64,000 nt of DNA, taken from the NCBI GenBank assembly GCA_029204225.1, contig MU831977.1:29495-93494 (forward strand). Direction: 5' to 3'. The stretch is from Diphasiastrum complanatum. Taxonomy: Eukaryota; Streptophyta; Lycopodiopsida; Lycopodiales; Lycopodiaceae. The translations under genes and the position numbers were made by a program. Positions 1-10,047 of this stretch are shown one piece after another (the first letter of the stretch is position 1; every line of letters begins with the position of its first letter). Below the pieces are notes generated by a model, which saw only the letters and a program-made list of their open reading frames with translations, did no database searches and was not told the origin of the DNA.

Positions 1-2
1 TC

Positions 3-179
3 TCAACAGCTGAGTTCTTGCTACCCACACGAACCGAAAATCTGGATACAATTTCTGATGGGGTTGTTGATTCTAATTCATATGGAGATGTTGTAGAGTC
101 TTCAAAAAGTGAGGGGCTATCCCCCAGCTGCAATGTCTTTGCAGTTGCTTTGGAGAAGACAAAAGAGGTTAGCTTATGA
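3..179 (+). CDS. Possible C-terminal coding fragment of an unidentified gene
   Basis: An open frame enters from the left edge and runs 58 codons to a TGA at 177-179. The peptide is acidic and serine-rich (it contains DGVVDSNSYGDVVESSKSEG) and ends in ALEKTKEVSL. Composition looks more like coding sequence than the AT-rich DNA that follows. There is a GTT-type splice donor candidate after the GAG at 165-167, but no acceptor that keeps the frame open is obvious. I do not recognise the family. It could be the last exon of a gene that lies mostly to the left, or a chance open stretch. Confidence 0.3.
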   Translation, partial: STAEFLLPTRTENLDTISDGVVDSNSYGDVVESSKSEGLSPSCNVFAVALEKTKEVSL

Positions 180-524
180 AACATGAACTCAGGACAATAT
201 TAGTTAGAAACCCTGAGTAGTTCTAACAAGTTGCTATCGTGTATCTTCCCAACCTGCTGGTGTTCTAGTAGTATAGTTAATCAGGTTGTTTAGAAATGAA
301 CGAGGTCTGTTTTTTAAAGCCAAAGTTCAGGGTCAATGGATTGTCAGCTGAGGAGTTGGTGATTCAGACTCTGGGTGCCTATTGTCCATGTCCGGAAACA
401 AATGAAGCTTGCAGTTATATTTTGCTTTATTATGCTCCTAGACATTTTTCTAATTGTATAACAGGGAAAGAAGTTGAAGAAGTGCATGTGCCCTTTAGCC
501 CAACATTTGCTTGAAGAGACCAGG

Positions 525-580
<56 letters not shown>

Positions 581-1408
581 GCATGCATGGAGGCACACCC
601 CTTGGGTTTTTAGGTTGTAGGGTTAGCTGAACCCTCTGGAGTTCAACTTATAATGGATGCTCAAAAGCATTGCCTCCCTCATACTAGAAGCATCCTGTGT
701 GATTTAGGCCTTACAACAAGACAAGGATTTGCAGCATGTTTGTGTATCTTTAAAAAGATCAAGCTCCGGAGACTAATGTTTGTTATTTACTCACTGATAG
801 TTTCTTAAGGTTATGCAGTTACTTTTGTAACAATCAAGGTGACCCTGTGGAAAAAATAACCTATTGTGTTCAAAGGTAGTGTCCTAAAGATGGACATAAT
901 ATAATAGCCTGTGATTCTGTCACTAAAAACTAAGGCGTTTAATGTATGTACCTTGTGCCTATTATGAAACTGTTAGGATTGAGTTTTCTAGAATCAGGAG
1001 TGTTTGAAAGGGAAAAGTTTGGCTTAAACTTAAAAAGTGCACATGGTGAATTATGATAGGCTGCTGGTGGAACCATTGCACACACACCTTTTGTTGGTTG
1101 TCTTGCCAAGCAGGAATCAAGTTCTCAATTTATTGGATACATGCCTTATTCTCTGTACTTCTTTTTTTATGTACATGCAACATTGCTTTCTTATGCTGTT
1201 AAAAACCAATCAAGTAAAATCTATCTGAAAATCCTCGAGCAAAGGAAAGGAAGCCTTTACCAACATGCCACTTATTGGATGACTTAATCCATGTCAGTTG
1301 GAATAGCAAGTCACAGCCATTTTTTTAAAAGTAACTTGGGCATGTACAAAGAAGTTTGCCAAATAAAAAAAAATTACATTTTTAACAATATTGTAATAAA
1401 TTTTTTTA
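180..1408. other. Non-coding stretch, possible 3' flank
   Basis: Apart from the (CT)n tract at 527-578 I see no supported gene. A 72-codon frame at 296-514 has no recognisable domain and no codon-level signal, so it is not called. The sequence could be the 3' flank of the fragment at the left edge. Confidence 0.4.
527..578 (+). repeat. (CT)26 microsatellite
   Basis: An uninterrupted CT dinucleotide run of 52 bp. It gives an artificial Arg-Glu repeat when read on the minus strand. Confidence 0.97.
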
Positions 1409-1426
1409 GTTGGTCACATAGATCCA

Positions 1427-1458
1427 GCGGTACCAGGATCCGCGGATCCTGGTACCGC
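1427..1458. repeat. Perfect 32-bp palindrome at the left end of the hAT element
   Basis: Positions 1427-1458 read the same on both strands, centred on CCGCGG between two GGATCC and two GGTACC motifs. A further GGTACCGCGGATCC-like copy follows at about 1470-1483. This is probably a subterminal transposase-binding cluster. Confidence 0.9.
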
Positions 1459-1743
1459 GTATCCACACTGGTACCGCGGATCCATACTGATCCGTTGTAC
1501 CACAATAAATTAAGATATTTAATATTTAATATATTTATATATATTTTTTGCCCTAAATTCCCCCCTCCCCCCCTCGCTTCATCTCTCTCCATGCCCATCG
1601 CGTTGCTGTCCGCGCCCTCTTCTTGCTATCCGCGCCCTCCTCGCCATCACACTGTCTTCGCGTTGCACAGATCGCTTCCGCCCCTGTTACTGTTATTTCG
1701 GCCATTGTTATGGATTTTCTAGCCTTCCGCCTCCTATAACAAG

Positions 1744-4520
1744 GTGGACATTGTCAGGCGGGTTTCCGACAAGTCCAACAAGTCCGGTGCAAAGATCGTG
1801 CGCTGTCGATATTGCCTGGTCGAGTTCGTTGCCACTTTCACTCGCCTTACAGGCCACCTGCTCGGCGCACGCGTCAAAAATGATGGCACACTGAATGCTG
1901 CCCCTTGTGGCAGCATGTCCCTCCCCGTCAGGCAGCGACTTCTGGACACCTACGAGCCACGTCTTGTGGCGGGGGAGAACACCATTTTGGAGGGTGTTCT
2001 CCAGTTTTGCATCGCTCCTTACGTGGTTGACCCCGAGTTGCTGCCTGCTTGGCTGGCACGCACGAGGAGAGGGATTGCATCCTTGTCCAGTCCCTTTTAC
2101 CCCTCAGACAATTCCGCCACACGCACCCCCATCTGCACCCATTCCGGTGGATCCTGTCCCATCGCGTCCGCCAACGCTGCGGTTCCACCACCACCTACTT
2201 TTGCTCGCACTCCCCCAATTTACGACTTTCTCATGGACTCTCCGCCACCCGAGCAGGCCCAGGATGCTAGTGACGAGGCCTTCGAGGATGTTGAGGAGAT
2301 CCCTTCCTCCCTCCCTTCCCATCCGGATGACCTCCCTATCCCTAGCCAGCAGTTTTCGTATTCCATGCCAGATGTCGCCCCTCCACCAGTGCACCCCACT
2401 TATGCTGCTGCACCCATCCCTGTCAGTGCATCCCACTCTCCCCATTCCACGTCTACAGCCGATGCATCCGCTAGTGCTCAGCCTGTCGCATCATCATCCA
2501 TTCCCGTCATGGTTGGTGCACCGTGCTGGAGGTCCGCTACGCGTCGCCCAGCTGGGAGTGTTCTTAGGCAGCAGAGCATTCATGGCGCGCATCAGCCGCA
2601 CATGGGCAGAGAGGCCACATAGGCCGTGGCCAGTCTGATTTATGAGCTGAACCTTCCATTTGCCATCACCGACTCTGAGCCCTTCAGAAGGGCTTTCCGC
2701 CTTGCACAGTCTGTCAACCCTAGCTGGAGAGTCCCTAGTTCAGAGGTTGTCCGCACACACGGATAGGGTCGAGTCCTTGTCTAGAGAGATGGAGCCTCTA
2801 CGTCGCCACTGGGCCACTTGCGGTTGCAACATCATGTCCGATGGCTAGACTGATGTCAGGAGGAGGCCGATCCTCAACATCTTGGTCTTCAGTTGCATGC
2901 ACACAGTTTTTTAGGGCCGTGGATTGCAGCAGGGGGGGGGAGAGTCATATCTGCAGAGTTCATGTTTGATGTCATTAGGTCTTTCATCCTCTCCATAGGC
3001 CCACAACATGTCGTCATGGTGGTGACGGACAATGCCACCAACTGTGTTCAGATGGGTGTACTGCTAGAGGCCGAGTTCCAACGCACGACATAGACCTTCT
3101 GATGGGGGACATAGGTGCACTTTCCTGGGTTAGAGCCATCGTCCGTGAGGCCCTCTTCCTGGTGACAAAAGAGGCGTGTTCTTGCCATGTTCCGGGTGTT
3201 CAGCCATCTGGACCTCCGTAAGCCAGCCCCCACATGCTTTGCATTTGACTTGGTGGTCATCGACCGTTTGATCAGGTGTAGGGCGCAGCTTCTACAGATG
3301 GTTGCCAGTGATCTTTGTCGTGCCAGTACGTTTCAGCACACCGAGGATGGGGAGCACTTTTCTTCCACGGTGAGGGGAGACCAGTTCTGGAGGGATGCAC
3401 AGACATTGTCAGGACTCCTTCGACCACTCTACATTGTGCTCCGCATGGCTGACAGCGAGGGGTCGACACTTGGAATGGTGTATGAGCTCATGGACCGGAT
3501 TGGACAGTTCTTGCAGCTGCCCATCTTGCAGCCAGAGAGGTAAGCAATATAGTAATGTAATTGGTCTTTATCTTTTCAGTAATTGCTAGTTTGTTTTTTT
3601 TGTCAATGTTACGTTTTTCCGTAATGCCCTAAACCACATGCCTCTCACCTGCAGGATGACCGAGCTGAAGTTCATCTGGGAGACGCAGTGGAACTACTTC
3701 CACAAGAGTATCCACAGCGTTGCACACATACTGCATCCCCTCTTCCTCTCTCTGACACAGATCGTAGACATGGAGCTCGAGGCGGATTGGCTTGAGTACA
3801 TTCACAGGGTGGGTCCACACATTGGTTTGGATCCTATCAGGCTCATGGAGGAGCTAGCTGCATTTCGTTTCGGCATGGGCACGTTCGGCCACCCGGCTGC
3901 TCAGGATCCAGAGAGGAAGCGGCTTCCCATTACCTGGTGGACCATGTTCGGTAGAACCTATCCATCCATACAGCGTCTTGCACTGCATGTCCTTTCTCAG
4001 GTATGCATCTCATTTCATCCTCCATTGCTGTGTTTCGTTGACGTTCCACCCGTGCACATGTGCTGAAGCATTTCATTGCACGTACCACAGGATTGCACTG
4101 CCTCCGTGTGTGAGTGTAATTGGAGCAGATGGGCACTTATTCACACGAGGAGAAGAAACAGGCTGTCAGTGAGTCAGTTGGAGCGGTTGGTGTTCTGTAG
4201 CACCAACGCACGGCTCGTCAGGAGACTTCCGACCATTACGAGCGCATTGCAGGTGATAAGCTATTCTCCCATACATAGCATGTTGGTTGACGGTTGGTAC
4301 GTTGGTTTTATTTCCTGATCAAGTTGTCTCTCTGGCATGCAAATTTTAAGCCTTGCAGACGAAGATATCTGATTTGGAGCGCCAGGTTGACTTGCCTACG
4401 GACAACACACATCCCATGCCTACAGATGACTTGGGCACACAGTTGATGGCAGAGAGAGAGAGGGAGCTTGCTGATTATAAAAATATATTTATTGGTGCCG
4501 CCCTGGTACCGCGGAGTTGA
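1744..4520 (+). pseudogene. hAT transposase, BED finger / DUF659 / hAT C-terminal domain, broken
   Basis: The transposase would bind the element ends and cut them. The 292-codon first frame (1744-2622) starts with a BED-like zinc finger (CRYC near residues 21-24, then TGHLLG) and a long proline/serine-rich linker. After a TAG at 2620-2622 the same frame continues into a DUF659-type catalytic region, which has more stops at 2764, 2846 and 2912 and frameshifts near the G9 run at 2932-2940 and around 3090 and 3185. The motif VVTDNATNC is clear near 3025-3050. The 3' part is clean and split by three GT-AG introns (3540-3654, 4001-4090, 4253-4358). The hAT C-terminal dimerisation block spans the second intron: WWTMFGRTYP before it, CECNWSRWALIHTRRRNRL after it. 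It ends at TGA 4518-4520, inside the terminal repeats. Family assignment is firm; the gene is not functional as written. Confidence 0.88.
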
Positions 4521-4545
4521 GGGCGACACCATAATGGCAGCACCA

Positions 4546-4574
4546 CCATTATGGTACCGGCGGTACCATAATGG
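4546..4574. repeat. Inverted repeat at the right end of the hAT element
   Basis: Two 13-bp arms, CCATTATGGTACC and GGTACCATAATGG, are separated by GGC. Another CCATAATGG copy lies just upstream at 4529-4537 and a GGTACC just downstream, forming a cluster of subterminal motifs. Confidence 0.9.
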
Positions 4575-4605
4575 CGGTACCACCTGATTCTATGGTTGGT
4601 CACAT

Positions 4606-6682
4606 GCAATGCCTTCAGAATCAAGGTTTTTCCAAAAGAATTCAATGGAGTACAAATTTAAGTAGTGCACGACTGACATTTACATGCAGCTTTGCTATCT
4701 AAAATTCAGAAACAACATGATATATAATGCATTTGCATTTGATGTACGCATAATAGAGAAAAGAGTTTGCATTTAATTAGACTGCTCAAGGTTATGTTTT
4801 CATCTAGTTTTCAAACTTGCAGTAGTTTGTGATTAAGACCTTTAATACGTCAAGCCCTCTTTGAAGATGGCCCAGTTGCTGTGGGAATTAAGAGTTCAGA
4901 TTTAAAGTAATGCTCTGTAACTACAAATTTGAGTATGCATCTAGTTTTCCCTGAGCTTTGAAAGTTTATTTCTTTTGACTGTCCTTTATATTATCAATAA
5001 ATATAAACTCACTGTATAGATGTGCAATCACCATAACCTGTCAATTTCTTTGAAGACAGGTCTTATCTTCTCTAGAATCCATCGGATAGTACCTCAACCG
5101 GACAGCGTCCAACTAACATAGTGTTTTCATCAACACGATGATAACCTATGAAGAGAATTCTTACAAGCGTCAAAAAATTGAATTGTTCTTGAGCTACTGA
5201 TTCACAAGCAAAGAGGACTTCAAAAATCTCATACTTGGAGATATGTTCCTCCACCAAAATAGTAAAGAGTTACGATTCCATACCATAACCAGTGGAATAA
5301 CAATAAAAACCTCCACCTTTCTCTCCAGTCATAAGCCTTGCTCTAATACCAGTGTAATGATCTCCCCAAGATCAAATAGCCTCCAAGTTTCTATGCATGA
5401 TGACATGCATGCCCAAGGTCACCTCGTTGAAATCGATTTTGACAATTCCTATCAAGGGATCTTCACAAAAGATCCCAATCATGCACAAATTTTTTGAATT
5501 TCAAGCCAAAAAGTATAGTTATTGGATATATGATCTTGTGAACTTTTCAATACCAATGGTAAGCAGAGTTATTTTCAGGTTATTACATGTACATTTTAAG
5601 ATGTCTATCACTGCTGCATAGAGTCCTATGGTGAAAACTTTGAGATTATTTAAGACTTAATGTTCATGTTCATATTTTAACATTTGTTCACATGCTAATG
5701 TTGTAGTCAGAAATTTCAGAGCTCTTGTTGCAATCTAATGTTTGATGCATTAAATTATGAAAGTTAGACACTTTTCATGCAATTATATAAATAGATTGCT
5801 AACCAACCAAAAGAAAATTGATCACCTCAAGAGGTCATGCTTCTTAGAAAAAAGCTTATTATACATCTAGTTTGTGTACCAACCAAAAGAAGACTACAAT
5901 CACCTTAACAATTCATGCCTCTTTTATACAAGCTTGTATGTCCCTCATTGTAGCTCTGATGTTTTGGAAATATAGGTGTAAGGCTTGAATCGATGTTTTT
6001 CTAAGGACACCTCAAAGCCCACTAGTTAAAAAATTGGTATCTTCGGGTTTTGTGTTGTGGTTATGCATGTTTGTGGTCCCAACTTGGAAGTAAAATGTGA
6101 TATAATCATGCAAGTGCTTTAAAGAAACGAGCTTATTCAATTGGCATGTTATAAATCATAAGTCAACTGGATGTGTGATTTCCCTCAATATGTGGCCCCT
6201 CCTTTTTTGGGAAGAGTGATTTAGACCAAGTGTTGAGCTTAGAAGCCAAAGGAAAAGAAATTGTCACTTGCATCTAGAGTCGTGCTTTGATTCGAATGTG
6301 TATTCTTTGCATATATCATGAATACATATGACAATGCCATAGATGGGATGGAATGACGCGTTTGCGAGAGAATGTTTGAATTTTGACTTCTTGTGATCCT
6401 TTTGTTTAGAAAAGGTTTGTTTTAGCATCACGCTTTTAGCTCAAAAAACTATCGCTATATACGGTGGTCAATTTTTCCTATTCCAATTTTTTTTGTTCAT
6501 GATCTATCTTAATCAGATGGCTTTTTGAGTTGCACTGACATTGCCTTATACTCGGGTTTTGTTGTAGACAAAGCAACTGTACTTTGCTTTTTACTAGACG
6601 AGGGAAAGCAACTACCACCCAACTAAAACACATACTCTATGGTAGATCGTCGATCATCATAGTTGTGAAGATCACACCAAGA
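4606..6682. other. AT-rich stretch with no supported gene; possible remnant retroelement 5' end
   Basis: I see no conserved coding region. The only signal is a minus-strand primer-binding-site-like match at 5340-5351, with a short open frame at 5257-5072 where a gag leader would be. That 61-codon frame has no domain I recognise. Confidence 0.35.
5340..5351 (-). other. Primer-binding-site-like sequence (tRNA-iMet type)
   Basis: On the minus strand this reads TGGTATTAGAGC, identical to the primer site of the copia element at 15197-15208. On the plus strand it is followed by TGTAATGATC, which would be an LTR end if this is a decayed minus-strand element. No second LTR or pol is visible, so this is tentative. 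Confidence 0.4.
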
Positions 6683-6862
6683 TCCAGCTTATAATGCATC
6701 ATAGAGGACATTGTGGAGCCAAATCGCCAAATCAAATAGAAGCTCAAGATCAGATCCCAAGAGCCTCACCCCCATGCCATGGTAAGTGAATACTGAAGAG
6801 AGGAGAGAACGAATAACTAAAACCAATAATTTGAGAATCTACATGGGCAATTTTTTGTAGGA
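6683..6862 (+). repeat. Direct repeat copy 1 (about 180 bp)
   Basis: This is near-identical to 8023-8203 and in the same orientation. Shared landmarks are CTTATAATGCATC, GAGGACATTGTGGAGCC, CCATGCCATGGTAAGTGAAT and ACATGGGCAATTTTTTGTAGGA. No coding potential is seen. It may be a terminal repeat of an unrecognised element or a segmental duplication. Confidence 0.9.
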
Positions 6863-8022
6863 CAATATAGTTTCCAAGGGTCTGTGCATGATGCCATGCA
6901 TGTTGATTCTCTCTCCATGCATATAAGTGTCACATATCATGCATTGCTCCACATGTCACCCACTATATGAATGCCTAGCTCCTCTTAAGGTTTAACTTAT
7001 CAGTCATGAAATTGGCCTTGAATTGGATTAATTATGGGCATAACCAATTAGCTTGAACATGAGTATCAAATATTGACATCATGATTATTCCAAATCCTTT
7101 GTACATGATGTGGATGTAACATTCGTCCCTCCTTTGAAAAGGTTATTTCTTCACAATATGAAAGGAAGTCAGAAACTTATTCCTTATCTTTCAACACTTA
7201 CCCAAAAATATTATTATCCTTAGTTTGTCCTCACAAATAAATAAGTACTCAACGATAGAACACTTTTTCAAATGTTTAACTATGTTCTAGAGTACTATCT
7301 CAATTTTCAAAAGTATACTAGGTGTTAAATCTTTCAAGTGGTTTTTTATTCTCTCCAAGTCAATTTTATTCTCTCCAAGTCAATAGCATCACCTTCATGT
7401 AAATTCAATTTATCTGAAACACTGGGTGAATCACCACCTTACACTGGAGATCAGAGTCCAAAACTATCCACAATTTCTCATATACAATCCATAATGCTTC
7501 TTGGTATGAATACCCTTAAAATGTCCAAAATTCTAAGACATAACAGTTTAACCTACTAGAATTTCTTGGAGATTCATCAAGATCCAAATGATTTTAACTC
7601 AATCTTGAGTATTCCAGCTACTCTCATGAGGTAAATGCCCCTATTTCTAACATCTCATGCAAAAAATAGTAATCATCTGAAACTCAATATATTTGTCTAT
7701 CTCCATAATAATCAGAGATCTAGGTTGAAAACTGTACACAAGCACTTATAGATTACAATTTGTAGTAGAATATCATTCACTAAATGACAAAATATCTTCA
7801 AATAGAATAATCTACTTAATGCGAATGCATGTGAGACACAAAGATTCTCAACAAATTCACTGGAGAAAATAAAATTAGATTTTGCAATCACTGATCTGAT
7901 TCTTGACTTATTCAAAAGTTGAAAATTACTCATCATTCATAAGAAATGCTGTTAGAATTTGCATGAGCTAGTTTGTAATTTCCACTTGGAAAATGTAATT
8001 TGGCCATGATGTGGAATGTAGA
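6863..8022. other. Unassigned AT-rich spacer between two direct repeats
   Basis: 1.16 kb without a supported gene. It contains a 20-bp tandem pair at 7344-7383. Confidence 0.4.
7344..7383 (+). repeat. Tandem repeat, 2 x 20 bp
   Basis: The unit TTTTATTCTCTCCAAGTCAA is present twice with no gap. Confidence 0.9.
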
Positions 8023-8203
8023 ATCTAGCTTATAATGCATCGTAGAGGACATTGTGGAGCCAAATTGCCCAACCAAGTAGAATCTCAAGGTCAGACCCCA
8101 AGAGCCTCACTCCCATGCCATGGTAAGTGAATACTGAAGAGAGGAGAGAACGAATAACTAAAACCAATAAGTTGAGAATCTACATGGGCAATTTTTTGTA
8201 GGA
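8023..8203 (+). repeat. Direct repeat copy 2 (about 180 bp)
   Basis: Second copy of the repeat at 6683-6862, differing at scattered single bases. The spacing between copy starts is 1.34 kb. Confidence 0.9.
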
Positions 8204-9381
8204 TCTTTCTAATTATAATTATTCTAAGCCTAACGTTGTTGAGGCACCTTTGGAATGAGGCCAAAATGTACATAGTTTTATATAAGCTAGAGATTTTTTA
8301 CTAGCAAGTTTTATCTTGTTGATGGATCCCAAGATCTCGACCCCCAATTAGGGTGGATCTTATGACCTAAAAGATTAGATGTTAGGTTTAGGTCATGATG
8401 GATCAAAGGTAATTCTAAAAGCTCTTATATGAGTTGATTTTGTTTGTATATATCCATGTGGGAATTGGATGAGAAATTTGAGATCTAATTTGGTGACTAG
8501 TTTTTGTCTATAATTTGAGTGATGTTTGCTATGATCATGTGATTTCCTGTAATCAATCATTGGATATGAAGGTGCTGGTAATGTACTCAAGTCTCATGCC
8601 GTACATTCACACGTGTGAAGGATTTTGCATGATTTTGGAGCCATAGAGTGGAGTTCAAGCCTAGATAAGCTAGTAATCACTAGGCTATTTTTTGTTCTAG
8701 CTTTGTGATCTCAATTGGATCTTAATTAGGTGCTTTCTCCATCATTTCTAAAGTTCATTGAAGTTCAATTGATCTTATTTAAAATTAGCAAGTTTTGTGA
8801 TTTTCTTCTACTAGATGCCACTCGACTTGTAGAGTCTTTCACAAAGAATAGCTTTCACTCACTTGATAGGAAGTTAGATCAGCATTCTTGGAGCTGTAGT
8901 AGGCCGTTCTCAGACTTATTTAAGTCTTAAAAAGTGCCATTTAGGGTTAATCCAAGGATTTTGTAAAGTTCTCATCCTAGAAGCAATTGTAACTAAAATT
9001 GTGTTCAAATTTGCTTTTTGATGGAATAGTTTGAACTAACAGTTGCTTATTGGGTCAATCTGATTTCATAATGAAATTTTTGAGTGGCATTTATGTGTAA
9101 TTGATCCCATTTGATTCGGGTTAGGTTGATCCAAGCACCTTGTGAAGCCGAGATAAAGGAGGCGGCAATTCTAGATCCAGTTTCCATCTTGATTAAAGCA
9201 TTTTTCAATTCTCTTGTTTCAAATAGATTTGATTAAGCTCAAGATCAGGTAGGATCTTTTTGAGAGTTTAAGTTTTAAGCTTTCTCAAGTCCCTAGATAG
9301 TGGGATAGCTAGATTTTAGTCACTTCTATTTAGCATCTATTTTGTTGTTGTTGTTGTGATCAAGCTCTTTATTGGAGAGAG
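8204..9381. other. Putative 5' leader or LTR remnant upstream of a copia gag
   Basis: No gene is seen. The stretch precedes a copia gag fragment and contains a 14-bp palindrome TTCACACGTGTGAA at 8606-8619. Related CACACGTGTG or CACATGTG cores recur at 41.5-41.7 and 43.9-44.5 kb. I found no clear primer site, so LTR boundaries cannot be set. Confidence 0.35.
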
Positions 9382-10047
9382 ATGGTGTCCATAAGTGCAT
9401 ATCTCTTGGATCCAAATGATAGATTGAATGCTTCAAATTACTCTATTTGGAAGCTAAAAATGGAGTCCATTCTTGTTTTACAAGACTTAATGGACATTGT
9501 AAATGGTGAAGAGGATGATCCTATTCATCCTCAAAAAGCTACTAGATACAAGAAGAGGTGCAAGATTGCCCTACAATGTATCAAAATGAATGTAGCTAAT
9601 GAGCTTCTTAAGGAGGTAGGTGCTTGCACCTCTGCTCAAGAAGCATGGAAAACTCTTCAATAGATATATGAATCCAAGAACACTTCGAGATTGCTATTCT
9701 TGAAGAACCAAGTTCTTCAATGTTTCCAAGCAAAAGGTGAAAGTGGTCATTTATATGTGTTGAGAGTTAAAGACTTAAACAAGGAGCTTGCTTACATAGG
9801 AGAGCCTTTTAATGAGAGTGAACTTGTTCAATTGATTTTGAATGGACTAAGTGTGGATTTTGCTAACTTGGTGCAAAGCTATGAAATCATGGGCAACTTG
9901 CCCTCCCTTGAAGATCTCCAAGGAGTCCTCATGGCCAAGAGAGGTAGGAGAGCACTTGATCTAGAAAAGCAACATTGGATCCCACAATCAAGAGCAATCA
10001 AAAGCATTGATCAAACATTGAATTTCAACCCCACAAGTGTGTGGTAA
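9382..10047 (+). pseudogene. Ty1/copia gag fragment with one stop
   Basis: Gag forms the particle that packages copia RNA. The frame starts at ATG 9382 and shows the UBN2/copia gag pattern: LNASNYSIWKLKMESIL, then ANELLKEVG, AQEAWKTL, an amber stop at 9661-9663, and in the same frame ESKNTSRLLFLKNQVLQCFQ and YVLRVKDLNKELAYIGEPFN. It loses similarity after about residue 200. No zinc knuckle, protease, integrase or reverse transcriptase follows, so this is a truncated 5' piece of an element. It is related to the gag of the element at 36772-42233. Confidence 0.85.

Larger units (their letters stand above)
1409..4605 (+). mobile_element. hAT-superfamily DNA transposon, about 3.2 kb
   Basis: The 11-bp sequence GTTGGTCACAT occurs at 1409-1419 and again at 4595-4605. 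An 8-bp hAT target duplication (TGGTCACA) would fit inside it. The ends next to these copies are imperfect inverted repeats built around GGTACC. Each end carries strong palindromes (1427-1458 and 4546-4574), as expected of subterminal transposase-binding sites. Between them lies a decayed hAT transposase gene in the plus direction. The exact first and last bases are uncertain by a few nucleotides because the terminal inverted repeats are poor. The element is probably unable to move itself, but its ends look intact. Confidence 0.8.

Noticed and set aside
296-514. 72-codon plus-strand frame near the left edge
   Set aside because: No domain, and joining it to the fragment at 3-179 by the only visible splice sites gives an immediate stop.
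344-598. Minus-strand frame with a long Arg-Glu repeat
   Set aside because: It is the translation of the (CT)n microsatellite, not a protein. The same applies to the frames over 26519-26646, 46404-46518 and 56138-56206.
1895-2638. 247-codon frame overlapping the hAT transposase
   Set aside because: It is a shadow of the Pro/Ser-rich linker in another frame; the BED-finger frame explains the region.
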